Notes: generated from the sequence alone by a model not told the origin. Shown: positions 49,921 to 61,627, counted from the first letter of the stretch. The stretch: 64,000 nucleotides of DNA from Hasllibacter sp. MH4015 (GCF_020177575.1 NZ_JAHTBK010000001.1:3364001-3428000); one strand, 5' to 3'. Program-made: numbers and translations.

Positions 49921-51474
49921 TCAATCCAACCAGACCTCCACACGTCGGTTCACCGCCCTGCCCCAATCTGTGTCGTCGCAGGCCATCGGCATCGCCTCGC
50001 CGAATCCATGTGTCACCATCTCCACCCGGTCAGGCGCGGCGGCACCGGCTGCCGCAAGCAGCGCGTCCTGCACAACACCGGCCCGGCGGAGTGAGAGCCT
50101 TGCGTTAATCGTCGAGGGGCCATTGCCGTCGGAGAACCCTGCGAAAATCAGGCGCCGTCCATCGAAGGCTCCCCGTTCGATTGCCGCGGCCAACCGCGCG
50201 ATGGAGGCGCGGGACTGAATATCCAAATCGGCCCCGCCAGGATTGAAGCGGAACGTGGTCGACAACCGCTCCGCGTGGCCCAGAACCTCCACCACCTCCT
50301 GCAGATCCGACAGTTCCACGTCTTCGCCCGCCGCCCGGATCGCGTTGGTCAGCCGCTCACCTTGCAATGCCAGCGGGGTGCGCGTCAGCGTCTGGTCGAC
50401 GAACCCGGCCTCCCGCACGCGCCGCTCCGCCTCCTCTGTCTCGGTGAAGGCCAGGAATTGGCGCACCAGCAAGGGAAGGCGGCGCGGTGCGAGGTACATG
50501 TAGACAGGCGCAGTCAGGGGATAATCTTCCGCCTTCACGGCGTCGCCCGTGGCGCTTTGCGGGAAGCCGCAGGCTCCGATCAAGGGAAGCGCCCGGGCCG
50601 GTCCTTCGCCGGATCTGGCCGTTATACCGACAGCATAGGCATCCGCCGCGACCGCTTCGGCCAAGGCTTCCGCCGTGTCGTGCCGGATCACGTCCTGCGA
50701 CAGGCCCGCATCGGACGGCAGCAATACGCGCGCCGCAAAGGCCTGCGCCAGACCGAGGCCCGGCGACAGAAGGTGCAGGGCCACCGGCGCGTCCGGTCCA
50801 TCCAATTCCTGCCAATTCGTCATTTCGCCGGAAAACAGGCGCGCAATATCCGGCAAGGACAGCGTGTCTATCGGGTTCTCGGCGGAGACGACGGGAACAA
50901 GCGCGTCAAGGGCCAAGACGCGCACGCGGTCGTCCAGCGGCGGGTCCTCCGGTGCTACGGTTTCCGCCGCGCGCACCTCCGCCACGCTGGGCTCCCTCAG
51001 GGCCAAGGCGATGTCGGCCTCGCCATTTAGCAGTGCGAGAAACCCGTCATCGGTGCTTCCGGGGTTCACGAAGAATCTGGCCGCGTCGGATCCGTCAGGG
51101 CGGCGCAGAACATAGATCGGGTTGCCATCGGAGATCTCTTCCCCCACCGCCATGCCCTGCGTGTCCGCGAATGCCTCCAGCAAGGCCGGCAGCAGCCCTT
51201 CGGTGATGGTGGCCGCACCCGCGATCCGCGCTTCCGCCACGAAAGTCGCAAGGTCCGGGCAGCCCGGCCCGGCGCAGGACACCCCTTCGGCCGAGACCGT
51301 CAGCGCGCCATAGACCGTGTCGAGCCGGTAGAACGCGCCATCATAGGAGATCAGGTTGCCTTCAAGCTCCACCGTCCCGTCGAGCGAGCGCAGCTCCACG
51401 TCCTGGGCGAAGGCGCAGATGGCGGGGAACGTGAAAAGGGCGGCTCCGATGGCCGCCCCGATCCATTTCGACAT
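49921..51474 (-). CDS. Substrate-binding-like domain fused to OmpA domain (exported)
   Basis: 517 residues: signal peptide (AAIGAALFTFPAICAFA), a small beta-rich N-terminal domain (about residues 25-75) with a Cys pair SCAGPGC, a PstS-like periplasmic ligand-binding domain (about 80-360: TITEGLLPALLEAFA, FVNPGSTDDGFLALLNGEADIALA, RLFSGEMTNWQELDGP), and a C-terminal OmpA peptidoglycan-binding domain (LIFAGFSDGNGPSTINARL, GEAMPMACDDTDW, NRRVEVWLD). It probably senses or holds a small anion near the wall. The 21-base spacing to the upstream anchored protein suggests a two-gene unit. Confidence 0.83.
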   Translation of the reverse strand: MSKWIGAAIGAALFTFPAICAFAQDVELRSLDGTVELEGNLISYDGAFYRLDTVYGALTVSAEGVSCAGPGCPDLATFVAEARIAGAATITEGLLPALLEAFADTQGMAVGEEISDGNPIYVLRRPDGSDAARFFVNPGSTDDGFLALLNGEADIALALREPSVAEVRAAETVAPEDPPLDDRVRVLALDALVPVVSAENPIDTLSLPDIARLFSGEMTNWQELDGPDAPVALHLLSPGLGLAQAFAARVLLPSDAGLSQDVIRHDTAEALAEAVAADAYAVGITARSGEGPARALPLIGACGFPQSATGDAVKAEDYPLTAPVYMYLAPRRLPLLVRQFLAFTETEEAERRVREAGFVDQTLTRTPLALQGERLTNAIRAAGEDVELSDLQEVVEVLGHAERLSTTFRFNPGGADLDIQSRASIARLAAAIERGAFDGRRLIFAGFSDGNGPSTINARLSLRRAGVVQDALLAAAGAAAPDRVEMVTHGFGEAMPMACDDTDWGRAVNRRVEVWLD

Positions 51475-51495
51475 GGATATATCCGGTGTGAAACC

Positions 51496-52512
51496 TCAGT
51501 TGGATGCGAGTCTCAGGTCGTCCAGAAGGTTTTGCAAGACCAGAACGTCGCCGACCGCGTCGCACGAAGGGACCGTGAAGGTTAGTTCCCTGACATCCAC
51601 GGGTCCGCCGCCCTCTGCGCGCAATGTGCGGGCCACGACGTCGCGGGTGCAATTGGCCTCCGTCACCGGCGCGTCGATGGACAGGCGCACGCTGTCGCCT
51701 TCACGCAGGGTTGCGCGGGGCAAGGTGTAGATCTGGGCAAAGCTTTCACCGGCCTCGATCACGCTCAGGAAACCGCCGCTGCCATCCATTGCAGCATCCG
51801 GGCTGGCCGGGGATTCCTGCCAGACATGCCCATCATCGCCAAACGCCGCGCCAAACTCCATCGCGTGCAGCTCAAGCCCCATGTTGCCTTGCCAGCCAAG
51901 GCCGATACGGTCGTAATCACGCAGGTCCGGAAGGCCGACAAGAACGGTTTCCTCGGTGCCATCGCCGAAGGTCACGGAAAAGAAGGCGGGGGTTTCGAAG
52001 GCGGGGATGTCCAGCGTCAGAAGTCCAAGGGCATCCGTGCGCGCCGTCAGAAGCAGACCGGCATGGGCGATCTCAACCGCAGCCTCTGCCCGGCAGGGCG
52101 CCATGACGTCCAGTGCGACCATCGCCGCGGGCATCGGGCTGGCCGACACGGTCACGTCGCACGGCAAGCCAAGCGGGCTGAGTTCCGTCGCCTCGGTCAA
52201 AGGTGCATTCGGAACATCCGGCGCGGCGTCGGGAAAGCCGGTGGGTGCGGTCAGGGCCTCGGGCGCGATTGGTTCCGCCGCCATGGGCAGGCGCACGTCC
52301 GAACTGACCACAATTTGCGGCAGGATCGGGCCAGCCCCCTCGGGCCGGGAGGACGACACGAGCGTACGCTCCTCCGCGATCTCGGTTCCGGCATGGGCGG
52401 CCTGCGCGTCGCGGAAGCGGTCAAGCGCGCCGGATTGTGCGGCGAACAGCACCAAGCCAGTCACCAAAATCATTCCGGCCGAAATCTTGATAACAATGGA
52501 ATTCAACGTCAT
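51496..52512 (-). CDS. Membrane-anchored protein of unknown function
   Basis: 338 residues. One N-terminal hydrophobic segment (VIKISAGMILVTGLVLFA) acts as signal anchor; the remainder is extracytoplasmic, acidic and Pro/Ala-rich (residues 35-110), then a beta-rich part resembling carboxypeptidase-regulatory-like or transthyretin-like folds (ALGLLTLDIPAFETPAFFSV). A C-terminal disulphide is possible (CTRD, PSCDAV). ATG at 52512 has GGCGGAG 8 bases upstream. It precedes the OmpA fusion gene by 21 bases, so the two are probably co-expressed and may form a complex; that is inference from position. Confidence 0.68.
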   Translation of the reverse strand: MTLNSIVIKISAGMILVTGLVLFAAQSGALDRFRDAQAAHAGTEIAEERTLVSSSRPEGAGPILPQIVVSSDVRLPMAAEPIAPEALTAPTGFPDAAPDVPNAPLTEATELSPLGLPCDVTVSASPMPAAMVALDVMAPCRAEAAVEIAHAGLLLTARTDALGLLTLDIPAFETPAFFSVTFGDGTEETVLVGLPDLRDYDRIGLGWQGNMGLELHAMEFGAAFGDDGHVWQESPASPDAAMDGSGGFLSVIEAGESFAQIYTLPRATLREGDSVRLSIDAPVTEANCTRDVVARTLRAEGGGPVDVRELTFTVPSCDAVGDVLVLQNLLDDLRLASN

Positions 52513-52634
52513 CGGACACACTCCGCCTATGGTCAGGCTTCGATGTATCGACCACGAATAGGGCGCGATTGTGCCGGAATTGGAGGAAAACCGGGGCGAT
52601 TTCCCTCCACTGTCGTCAAATGGGGATCAGCCGG

Positions 52635-55343
<2,709 letters not shown>

Positions 55344-55582
55344 GTCGTTCAACCTCTTCCACGGCCCGGTCTGGCGGGCCGAATTCATCTAACCATATCG
55401 TGTTGGGTTCCCGGGTTGTTCGACCCATCGCGGCGGTCTATTTACCAAGGCAACGGCCAAGGCCCCGATGCGAAACCCGTATGCGAGATAAGGGGCGGTC
55501 CGATGATAGTCAACGTAAGGCGATCCCGCCCCCGGCAACGTGATGTACGGGTGGGTCGCAACCAGACAAAGGATTTTCCCCA

Positions 55583-56425
55583 ATGAAGACGTTTTTCGCC
55601 TCCGTCGCGATGGCCGCGTGCCTCGCTGTTCCGGCCTATGCCGATGGTCATGTCAGCGGTGATACAGTGCTGGCGACCGTGAATGGGTCCGAGATCACGG
55701 TGGGCCACCTGATCGCCATGCGCCAGATGCTTCCAGCTGAATATCAGCAACTCCCCGATGCGGTCCTGTTTGACGGAATGTTGGAGCAGTTGGTCCAGCA
55801 GCAGGTTCTGGCCGACGCGGCAGAGGCCGCAGAGCTGACACCGGAAATGCGCCTTGGGCTTGAGAACGAGCGCCGCGCGTTTCTTGCCGCGCTCTACATG
55901 GACGATGTCGCGATGGCCGAACTGACCGAAGAAGAGCTTCAGGCCGAATACGACGCCATCTACGGTGAGGCCGAGCCGGTGGTCGAAATGAACGCCGCGC
56001 ACATCCTTCTGGAAACCGAGGAAGAGGCGCAGGACATCATCGCGCAACTGGGCGAGGGCGCGGATTTCGCGGAATTGGCAGCAGAGCATTCCATCGGCCC
56101 TTCGGGACCCAATGGCGGCGCGCTGGGTTGGTTCACCGCCGGCATGATGGTACCCGAATTCGAAGACGCCGTCGTCGCGTTGGAGCCCGGCGAAGTTTCC
56201 GCCCCCGTCCAGACGCAATTCGGCTGGCACGTCGTGCTTCTCAATGAAATTCGCGAGCAGCCGCTGCCGACGCTGGAGGATGTGGCCGCCGAATTGGAAG
56301 AGGGTCTGCGCCGCGCGCGCGTAGATACGCGCCTGGAAGAACTGACCGCCGAGGCAGAGATCGACCGCCCGGAACTTGACATTGACGCCGCAGTCATCCG
56401 CAATCTCGACCTGATCGCCGAATAA
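55583..56425 (+). CDS. Periplasmic parvulin-type peptidyl-prolyl isomerase
   Basis: 280 residues: signal peptide (SVAMAACLAVPAYA), an N-terminal chaperone-like helical region (about 30-135), one parvulin domain (about 136-230: AAHILLETEEEAQDI, FAELAAEHSIGPSGPNGGALGWF, QTQFGWHVVLLNEI) and a helical tail. It is related to PpiC/SurA and should assist folding of exported proteins. AAGGA about 14 bases before the ATG is a weak-placed SD. The order secA-divergent-PPIase-argJ is common in Rhodobacterales. Only 25 bases separate it from argJ, so they probably share a transcript. Confidence 0.9.
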   Translation: MKTFFASVAMAACLAVPAYADGHVSGDTVLATVNGSEITVGHLIAMRQMLPAEYQQLPDAVLFDGMLEQLVQQQVLADAAEAAELTPEMRLGLENERRAFLAALYMDDVAMAELTEEELQAEYDAIYGEAEPVVEMNAAHILLETEEEAQDIIAQLGEGADFAELAAEHSIGPSGPNGGALGWFTAGMMVPEFEDAVVALEPGEVSAPVQTQFGWHVVLLNEIREQPLPTLEDVAAELEEGLRRARVDTRLEELTAEAEIDRPELDIDAAVIRNLDLIAE

Positions 56426-56450
56426 TCGGCTCAAACGTCGGGAGGGGCCC

Positions 56451-57842
56451 TTGGCCAAGGACAAGAAGAAGAAAAAGAAAGCGGACAAGTCCGACGACGT
56501 GAAGAAGAAAAAGGGGAAGGCGGGGAAATCCGCCTCTCCGAAGCCCGACAAGGCGGGCAAGGTGAAGACCAAGCTGGCCGTGGCGACGGGCGGGACCAAG
56601 CTCAAGGTCTCGCCGCTTGCGCCGGACGCCTTTCCCGACCTTCCCGTGATCGAAGGGGTGCGCTTTGCCGCCGATGCGGTGGGCGTCCGCTACAAGAATC
56701 GTGTCGACGTCATGCTGGCCCATATCGCAGCGGGATCGACCATTGCCGGGGTCTTCACCACGTCGGCCACGCGGTCGGCCAACGTCTTGGATTGCCAGGC
56801 CAAGCTCGCTCGCTTGGGTGAAGAGGCTTCGGACGGGTTCGCAATCGTTGTGAATTCCGGCAATGCCAATACCTTCACCGGTCAACGCGGCGTGTCGGAT
56901 GTCGACGCAATCACCAAGGCCGCCGCGAAGGCGCTGAAACTGCCCGCCGACAATATCTTCACCTCCGCCACCGGTGTCATCGGGGAGCCTTTGCCAGCCC
57001 ACAAGATCACCGATGCTATGCCGGCCATGGCCAAAATGCTGAAGACTGACGCGGCTGAGGCGGCCGCACGCGCGATAATGACCACTGACACGTTCCCGAA
57101 AGGGTCCGTCGCAACCTGTGATGTCGGCGGTGTCCCGGTAACGATCATGGGATTCGCCAAAGGTTCCGGCATGATCGCACCGGATATGGCGACGATGCTT
57201 GGCTATATCTTCACCGACGCCGCCGTCACCCAAGACGGTCTGCAAGCGATGCTGAGCGCGTCGACCAAAGGCAGCTTCAATGCCGTGACCGTGGACAGCG
57301 ACACCTCCACATCCGACACCGTTCTGATGGCCGCCACCGGTGCCGCAGGCAACGTGCCGCTTGCGTCGGGCCGCTCGATGGAGGGGAAGGCCTTTGCCGC
57401 CGCGCTCGACAAGGTGATGCTGGATCTGGCCCATCAGATTGTGCGCGACGGGGAGGGCGCCACGAAATTCGTAGAGGTCCGCGTCAGCGGCGCAAAATCC
57501 GCCCGCGATGCCGACAAGGTCGCGCGTTCCATCGCCAATTCCCCGCTGGTGAAAACCGCCATTGCGGGGGAGGATCCGAATTGGGGCCGCATCGTCATGG
57601 CCGTCGGCAAATCCGGTGCCACGGCGGACCGGGATCGCCTGACCATCCGGTTCGGCGACGTTCTGGTGGCCGAAAACGGATGGATCGCGGAAAGCTACAA
57701 GGAGGCGGACGGCGCCGCCTACATGAAGCAGTCGGATCTTCTGATTGACGTGGACATGGGCCTTGGCCGGGGCAGCGCGACGGTTTGGACCTGCGACTTG
57801 ACGCACGCCTATATCGACATCAACGCGGATTACCGTTCGTGA
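56451..57842 (+). CDS. argJ: Bifunctional glutamate N-acetyltransferase/ornithine acetyltransferase
   Basis: Arginine synthesis enzyme that transfers the acetyl group from N-acetylornithine to glutamate. 463 residues, about 50 more than usual. The core is standard: VSPLAPDAFPDLPVIEGVRF, and the self-cleavage site KGSGMIAPDMATMLGYIF, where cleavage before Thr creates the nucleophile. TTG at 56451 follows GGAGGGG (56441-56447); the first 50 residues include 20 lysines and look disordered. If translation began at an internal GTG the tail would shorten, but no comparable SD precedes those. The stop overlaps mutT (GTGA). Confidence 0.93.
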   Translation: MAKDKKKKKKADKSDDVKKKKGKAGKSASPKPDKAGKVKTKLAVATGGTKLKVSPLAPDAFPDLPVIEGVRFAADAVGVRYKNRVDVMLAHIAAGSTIAGVFTTSATRSANVLDCQAKLARLGEEASDGFAIVVNSGNANTFTGQRGVSDVDAITKAAAKALKLPADNIFTSATGVIGEPLPAHKITDAMPAMAKMLKTDAAEAAARAIMTTDTFPKGSVATCDVGGVPVTIMGFAKGSGMIAPDMATMLGYIFTDAAVTQDGLQAMLSASTKGSFNAVTVDSDTSTSDTVLMAATGAAGNVPLASGRSMEGKAFAAALDKVMLDLAHQIVRDGEGATKFVEVRVSGAKSARDADKVARSIANSPLVKTAIAGEDPNWGRIVMAVGKSGATADRDRLTIRFGDVLVAENGWIAESYKEADGAAYMKQSDLLIDVDMGLGRGSATVWTCDLTHAYIDINADYRS

Positions 57843-58237
57843 AGACCGTCCTGGTGTCTGCCGTCGCCCTGATCGACGCTGACGGACGGGTTCTTCTGGC
57901 CCAACGGCCCGAGGGAAAATCCATGGCGGGCCTGTGGGAATTTCCCGGCGGCAAGGTGGAACCGGGGGAGACGCCCGAAGCCGCCCTGATCCGGGAGCTT
58001 CAGGAAGAACTCGGGATCGACACCTGGCAAAGCTGTCTTGCTCCGTTGACCTTCGCCAGCCATTCCTACGACGACTTTCACCTGCTCATGCCGCTCTTCG
58101 CCTGTCGGAAATGGGACGGCGTTCCGCAATCGCGGGAAGGGCAGGTCTTGGCCTGGGTGCGGCCGAATGCGCTCCGCGACTATCCCATGCCCGCCGCCGA
58201 CGTCCCGCTGATCCCGATTCTCCGCGACTGGCTTTGA
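57839..58237 (+). CDS. mutT: 8-oxo-dGTP diphosphatase (MutT-type Nudix)
   Basis: 132 residues. The Nudix box is complete, from GGKVEPGETPEAAL to RELQEELGI, and the N-terminus VSAVALIDADGRVLLAQRPEG and the C-terminal VLAWVRPNAL match MutT proper. It hydrolyses oxidised dGTP from the nucleotide pool. GTG at 57839 overlaps the argJ stop (GTGA), giving translational coupling; the longer frame from 57785 lies inside argJ. Confidence 0.92.
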   Translation: MKTVLVSAVALIDADGRVLLAQRPEGKSMAGLWEFPGGKVEPGETPEAALIRELQEELGIDTWQSCLAPLTFASHSYDDFHLLMPLFACRKWDGVPQSREGQVLAWVRPNALRDYPMPAADVPLIPILRDWL

Positions 58238-58403
58238 TACGCGAATGCGGGAGCGATTACCGGTCTGGCTGTACTCAACGTCCGCGAAATGCGCCTAACG
58301 GCGCGAAAATCGGCAGAAAGTGGAAAACAATCACCATTTTTTAAGTGATTTGTTAACCGATATTGCTAACATTAAGGGAACATTCATCCGGGGGGAATTG
58401 ATT
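58238..58403. other. AT-richer spacer before a small ORF
   Basis: 166 bases with no recognised gene, noticeably AT-richer than the flanks from about 58320. It holds a perfect 6-base inverted repeat, AATCAC (58329-58334)/GTGATT (58345-58350), around a 10-base loop, and TTAA tracts nearby. This probably contains the promoter for the 46-residue ORF downstream. Confidence 0.4.
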
Positions 58404-58544
58404 GTGCTCACAACCGTCGTGATTGGGACATGCGTGTCCATCCAAGGCAATTTCGTGAAACGCCTGTCGAACGGCTTCGTCACCGTGCGTGTCGGTGAGC
58501 AATTGTTCACCGGGCGTCCCGTGGGGTCTGCCCAAGCGGCCTGA
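58404..58544 (+). CDS. Small conserved-looking protein (46 residues)
   Basis: GTG start with a G6 run about 7 bases upstream. The product (LTTVVIGTCVSIQGNFVKR..., then LSNGFVTVRVGEQLFTGRPV) looks like a short beta-rich protein; small Rhodobacterales proteins with a similar VSxQGxFV...GRPV pattern are known to me only as hypothetical. The frame is open back to 58320, which would add 28 residues. AT-rich upstream DNA with an inverted repeat supports a real promoter. It converges with hemH, 18 bases apart. Function unknown. Confidence 0.55.
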   Translation: MLTTVVIGTCVSIQGNFVKRLSNGFVTVRVGEQLFTGRPVGSAQAA

Positions 58545-58562
58545 GCCGCCGCGCGGCCCGGA

Positions 58563-59627
58563 TCAGTCCAGCCAACCCTTCAAATTTTCCTCGACCACCG
58601 TGGACAAGGCGCCCATATGGGCGTCGTCGTCGTTGAGGCAGGGGATGTAGGTGAAGTGCTCCCCACCCGCATGCTCGAAGCTTTCGGCGATCTCTTCGTT
58701 GATCTCTTCCAGGGTCTCGATGCAGTCGGCTGAGAATGCGGGGGCAATCACCGCGATCCGCTTCTTGCCTTGCTCCGCCAGGCGCGCAACCTCCTCGACC
58801 GTGTAAGGCTGCAACCATTCCTCCGGGCCGAACCGGCTTTGGAACGTTGTAACGATATCCGTGTCGGCCCAACCCAACCGCTCCCTCAACAGGCGCGTCG
58901 TCTTCTGGCATTGGCAATGGTAGGGATCGCCTTCCATCAGGTACCGCTTCGGCACACCGTGATAGCTGGCGACAAGCACATCGGGCTTCACCTCCATCTG
59001 CCCATAGGCACGCTCGACCGACTTCGCGAGCGCGTCGATATAGAGCGGATGTTCATAGTACGGCTCCACCGTGCGGACCTGCGGCTGCCACTTGATGTTC
59101 TCTAGGCTGCGAAAGAACTGGTCGCAGGCTGTGGCCGATGTCGCGCCCGCATATTGCGGGTATAGGGGAAAGAAGAGGATCTTCGTGCAGCCCTGGGCCA
59201 CCAATTCATCCACCTTGGATTTGGTGGACGGATTGCCGTACCGCATACAGAAATCGACGATCACGTCATCGCCATAACGTTCGGCCATCAGTGCCTTCAT
59301 CTTGGCTGTCTGTTGCTTGGTGATCGTCATCAGCGGGCTTTCCCCCGCTTCCTCGTTCCAGATGCTCTTGTAGGCCGCGCCGGATGAAAATGGCCGCTTT
59401 GTCAGGATGATAAGCTGCAAGAGAGGCTGCCAGATCCACGGGCTGTAATCTATGACCCGCTTGTCCGACAGAAATTCGTTCAGATACCGGCGCATCGACC
59501 AGTAATCGTGATTGTCGGGCGTACCGAGATTGGCCAGAAGGACGCCGACTTTTCCGAATGTCACCTTGGGGTGATCGGCAGGGGCATGGCTCAGGGCTGG
59601 CGCGGGGGTCGCTTGCATCATGTTCAT
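58563..59627 (-). CDS. hemH: Ferrochelatase
   Basis: Inserts Fe2+ into protoporphyrin IX, the last haem step. 354 residues with VGVLLANLGTPD, RRYLNEFLSDKRV, MRYGNPS, FFPLYPQYAGATSATA, the catalytic His in SYHGVPKRY, and the distal block APAFSADCIETLEEI with the conserved Glu. The first 27 residues are variable. The ATG at 59627 overlaps the stop of the methyltransferase gene (ATGA), so they are coupled. It converges with the small ORF upstream of it on the map. Confidence 0.96.
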   Translation of the reverse strand: MNMMQATPAPALSHAPADHPKVTFGKVGVLLANLGTPDNHDYWSMRRYLNEFLSDKRVIDYSPWIWQPLLQLIILTKRPFSSGAAYKSIWNEEAGESPLMTITKQQTAKMKALMAERYGDDVIVDFCMRYGNPSTKSKVDELVAQGCTKILFFPLYPQYAGATSATACDQFFRSLENIKWQPQVRTVEPYYEHPLYIDALAKSVERAYGQMEVKPDVLVASYHGVPKRYLMEGDPYHCQCQKTTRLLRERLGWADTDIVTTFQSRFGPEEWLQPYTVEEVARLAEQGKKRIAVIAPAFSADCIETLEEINEEIAESFEHAGGEHFTYIPCLNDDDAHMGALSTVVEENLKGWLD

Positions 59628-60496
59628 TTGCTGTTCGGGCTTTCGTCGTCGGGCCGGTCATGGACCGGATTGGCGGCCTCGTCAAATTCGGTTGTGCTCA
59701 GCGCGTCGGCCAAACGGGACGTCGCCGCACCGGGCCGCAGGGGTTTCTGCTGGCTCTCATGGGGCGCCCATCCTGTAAGGAATACGAATTCAAACGTCGC
59801 TTGGATGCGATTTTGTTCTGCCGGAAACGACTCGGCATAGATCGCGGCGGCCGTTGGGAACAATGCGCGGGGCGGAATTGCCCTGTGCCGGCCGGCCAGG
59901 GCATTTCCCTCGCCCATGGCGCGCAGATCATGCATCAGCGCGATGGCGTTGGAATAGGTCACGATCTTGCGGAAGCTGTCGGCCACCGGAAGTGCCAGAC
60001 CCGCCCGTTGCAAAAGGCCGCCCATTTCTCGGATTTCTGCCATTGGCGCGACGCGCGGGCTGAGCCCGCCGGTCACGCGCGTCTCGGCCTCCGCCAGGGC
60101 CGCGCGAAGCTCCTGCAGGGTGGCGCCACCGAAGGCGACCGAAAGAAAAAGTCCGTCAGGTTGCAGGGCGCGGCGGCATTGCACGACCTGCCCCACCGGG
60201 TCATCGGCCCAATGGAGCGACATGGCGTGGAGCACGAGGTCATGGTCACCCGCATCCAGATCCAGCACCTCCGCCATCGGTACGATCCGCGCGTCCGGCA
60301 TCAATTCCTGCCAGATTTTCGGAAAATCCGTCACGATCGCGGGTGCTGTAAACGTTCTGTTAACGTCTTGCAGCCTCTCCTGCACTTCAGACATCGCCTC
60401 GTCGTGGAGGAAGCGGGCGTCGTCGGACATGCGCGCGCGGCGTGCGGCGAGGGCTCGCGGATCTGTCAGGGAAGGAGTTTGGGATGGGATCTGCAC
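59624..60496 (-). CDS. NDUFAF5-like SAM-dependent methyltransferase-fold protein
   Basis: 290 residues, GTG start at 60496. Class I methyltransferase fold with degenerate first glycine motif; VLDLDAGDHDLVLHAMSLHWADDP and CRRALQPDGLFLSVAFGG are the core strands, and FVFLTGWAPHESQQKPLRPG is the C-terminal signature shared with NDUFAF5, a complex I assembly factor that hydroxylates an arginine of the quinone-module subunit. The role here is inferred from that family; some relatives are called BioC-like. It is coupled to hemH and divergent from comF with about 49 bases between starts. Confidence 0.82.
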   Translation of the reverse strand: MQIPSQTPSLTDPRALAARRARMSDDARFLHDEAMSEVQERLQDVNRTFTAPAIVTDFPKIWQELMPDARIVPMAEVLDLDAGDHDLVLHAMSLHWADDPVGQVVQCRRALQPDGLFLSVAFGGATLQELRAALAEAETRVTGGLSPRVAPMAEIREMGGLLQRAGLALPVADSFRKIVTYSNAIALMHDLRAMGEGNALAGRHRAIPPRALFPTAAAIYAESFPAEQNRIQATFEFVFLTGWAPHESQQKPLRPGAATSRLADALSTTEFDEAANPVHDRPDDESPNSK

Positions 60497-60545
60497 GTTC
60501 TGCCTGCCGGGCCAAGGTCAACCCGCGGCAATCTAGGAGCCGCTG

Positions 60546-61274
60546 GTGAGATTGCAATCAATCCTACACGCGGTCTTCCCGCCCGAATGCCTGAATTGCG
60601 GAACGATGGTGGAGGATTCCTTTGCGATTTGCGGCGCGTGCTGGGGCGACACGCCGTTCGTGCTCGGCGCGGCTTGTGACCTGTGCGGCACCGGCCTACC
60701 CGGGCAGACCCCGGACCGGGGGGAGGCTCTGACCTGCCGCGATTGCGAACGTATCGCCAGACCCTGGGACCACGGGCGCGCGGTCTTCGCCTATGACGGT
60801 GTCGGGCGAAAACTTGTGCTTGCCCTGAAGCACGGGGATCGGGCGGAGGTCGCGCGCGCCGCCGGTCCGTGGATGGCGCGCGCCATTGACGATGTACCCT
60901 TGGACGATCCTGTTCTGGTGCCGATCCCCCTACATTGGACAAGGCTCGCGCGCCGACGCTTCAATCAGGCGGCGCTGCTGGCCCATGCCCTGTCCCGGCA
61001 CATCAATGCGGAGGTTGCCCCGATGGCGCTGCTGCGGGCACGGCTTACCCCGACCCAGGACGGACGAGACCGTGAAGCGCGTTTTGCCAATCTCGACGCG
61101 GCGATTACGCCCCACCCACGCCATGCGGCAGCGTTGGACGGGCGCGACGTGGTGTTGATCGACGATGTCATGACCTCCGGCGCGACGTTTTCCGCGGCCA
61201 CCCAAGCCTGTCGTCGGGCCGGTGCCAAAAATGTGTGCGTCCTTGCCCTAGCGCGCGTCGGACCAGACACATAG
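60546..61274 (+). CDS. ComF-family phosphoribosyltransferase-like protein
   Basis: 242 residues, GTG start with AGGAG (60536-60540) 5 bases upstream. An N-terminal zinc-ribbon (ECLNCGTMVEDSFAICGACW, CDLCGTGLPG, CRDCERIA) is followed by a phosphoribosyltransferase domain with the PRPP loop VVLIDDVMTSGATFSAA. Homologues are linked to DNA uptake in transformable bacteria, but most have no shown activity, so no competence is implied. Next is grxC, about 35 bases downstream. Confidence 0.9.
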   Translation: MRLQSILHAVFPPECLNCGTMVEDSFAICGACWGDTPFVLGAACDLCGTGLPGQTPDRGEALTCRDCERIARPWDHGRAVFAYDGVGRKLVLALKHGDRAEVARAAGPWMARAIDDVPLDDPVLVPIPLHWTRLARRRFNQAALLAHALSRHINAEVAPMALLRARLTPTQDGRDREARFANLDAAITPHPRHAAALDGRDVVLIDDVMTSGATFSAATQACRRAGAKNVCVLALARVGPDT

Positions 61275-61309
61275 GTTATCCCGGCAACACCGTCGGGAGG
61301 CTCTGGGAC

Positions 61310-61570
61310 ATGCCCATGATCGAAATCTACACATCGCCGCTGTGCGGTTACTGTCATGCTGCCAAGCGGATGCTGAACGACAAGGGCGTCCGTTTTTCCG
61401 AGGTGGATGTCGCCGCCGATCCCGCCAAGCGGCAGGAGATGATGGGCCGCGCCAACGGGCGCCATACGGTTCCACAGATCTTCATAGATGACAGCCATAT
61501 CGGCGGCTACGACGACCTTGCAGCTCTGGACCGGTCGGGCAAGCTGGACCCGCTGCTCGCGGCGGAGTGA
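61310..61570 (+). CDS. grxC: Glutaredoxin 3
   Basis: 86 residues, the size of GrxC. Active site SPLCGYCHAAKRML is CGYC rather than CPYC; the second position is variable in alphaproteobacterial glutaredoxins. TVPQIFIDDSHIGGYDDL holds the cis-Pro and glutathione-binding Gly-Gly. GGGAGG at 61295-61300 is 9 bases before the ATG at 61310. It reduces disulphides and glutathione adducts in the cytoplasm. It follows comF and precedes a MarR gene. Confidence 0.93.
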   Translation: MPMIEIYTSPLCGYCHAAKRMLNDKGVRFSEVDVAADPAKRQEMMGRANGRHTVPQIFIDDSHIGGYDDLAALDRSGKLDPLLAAE

Positions 61571-61627
61571 CCCAGCGGCAAGGTTGAGGGTTGCGTTACG
61601 CCGCGCTGCGGCGTTTTTATCCGGCCC

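Noticed and set aside
58341-58356. CtrA-like site (TTAA...TTAA)
   Set aside because: The two TTAA halves are 8 bases apart; the CtrA consensus needs 7, so I do not call it.
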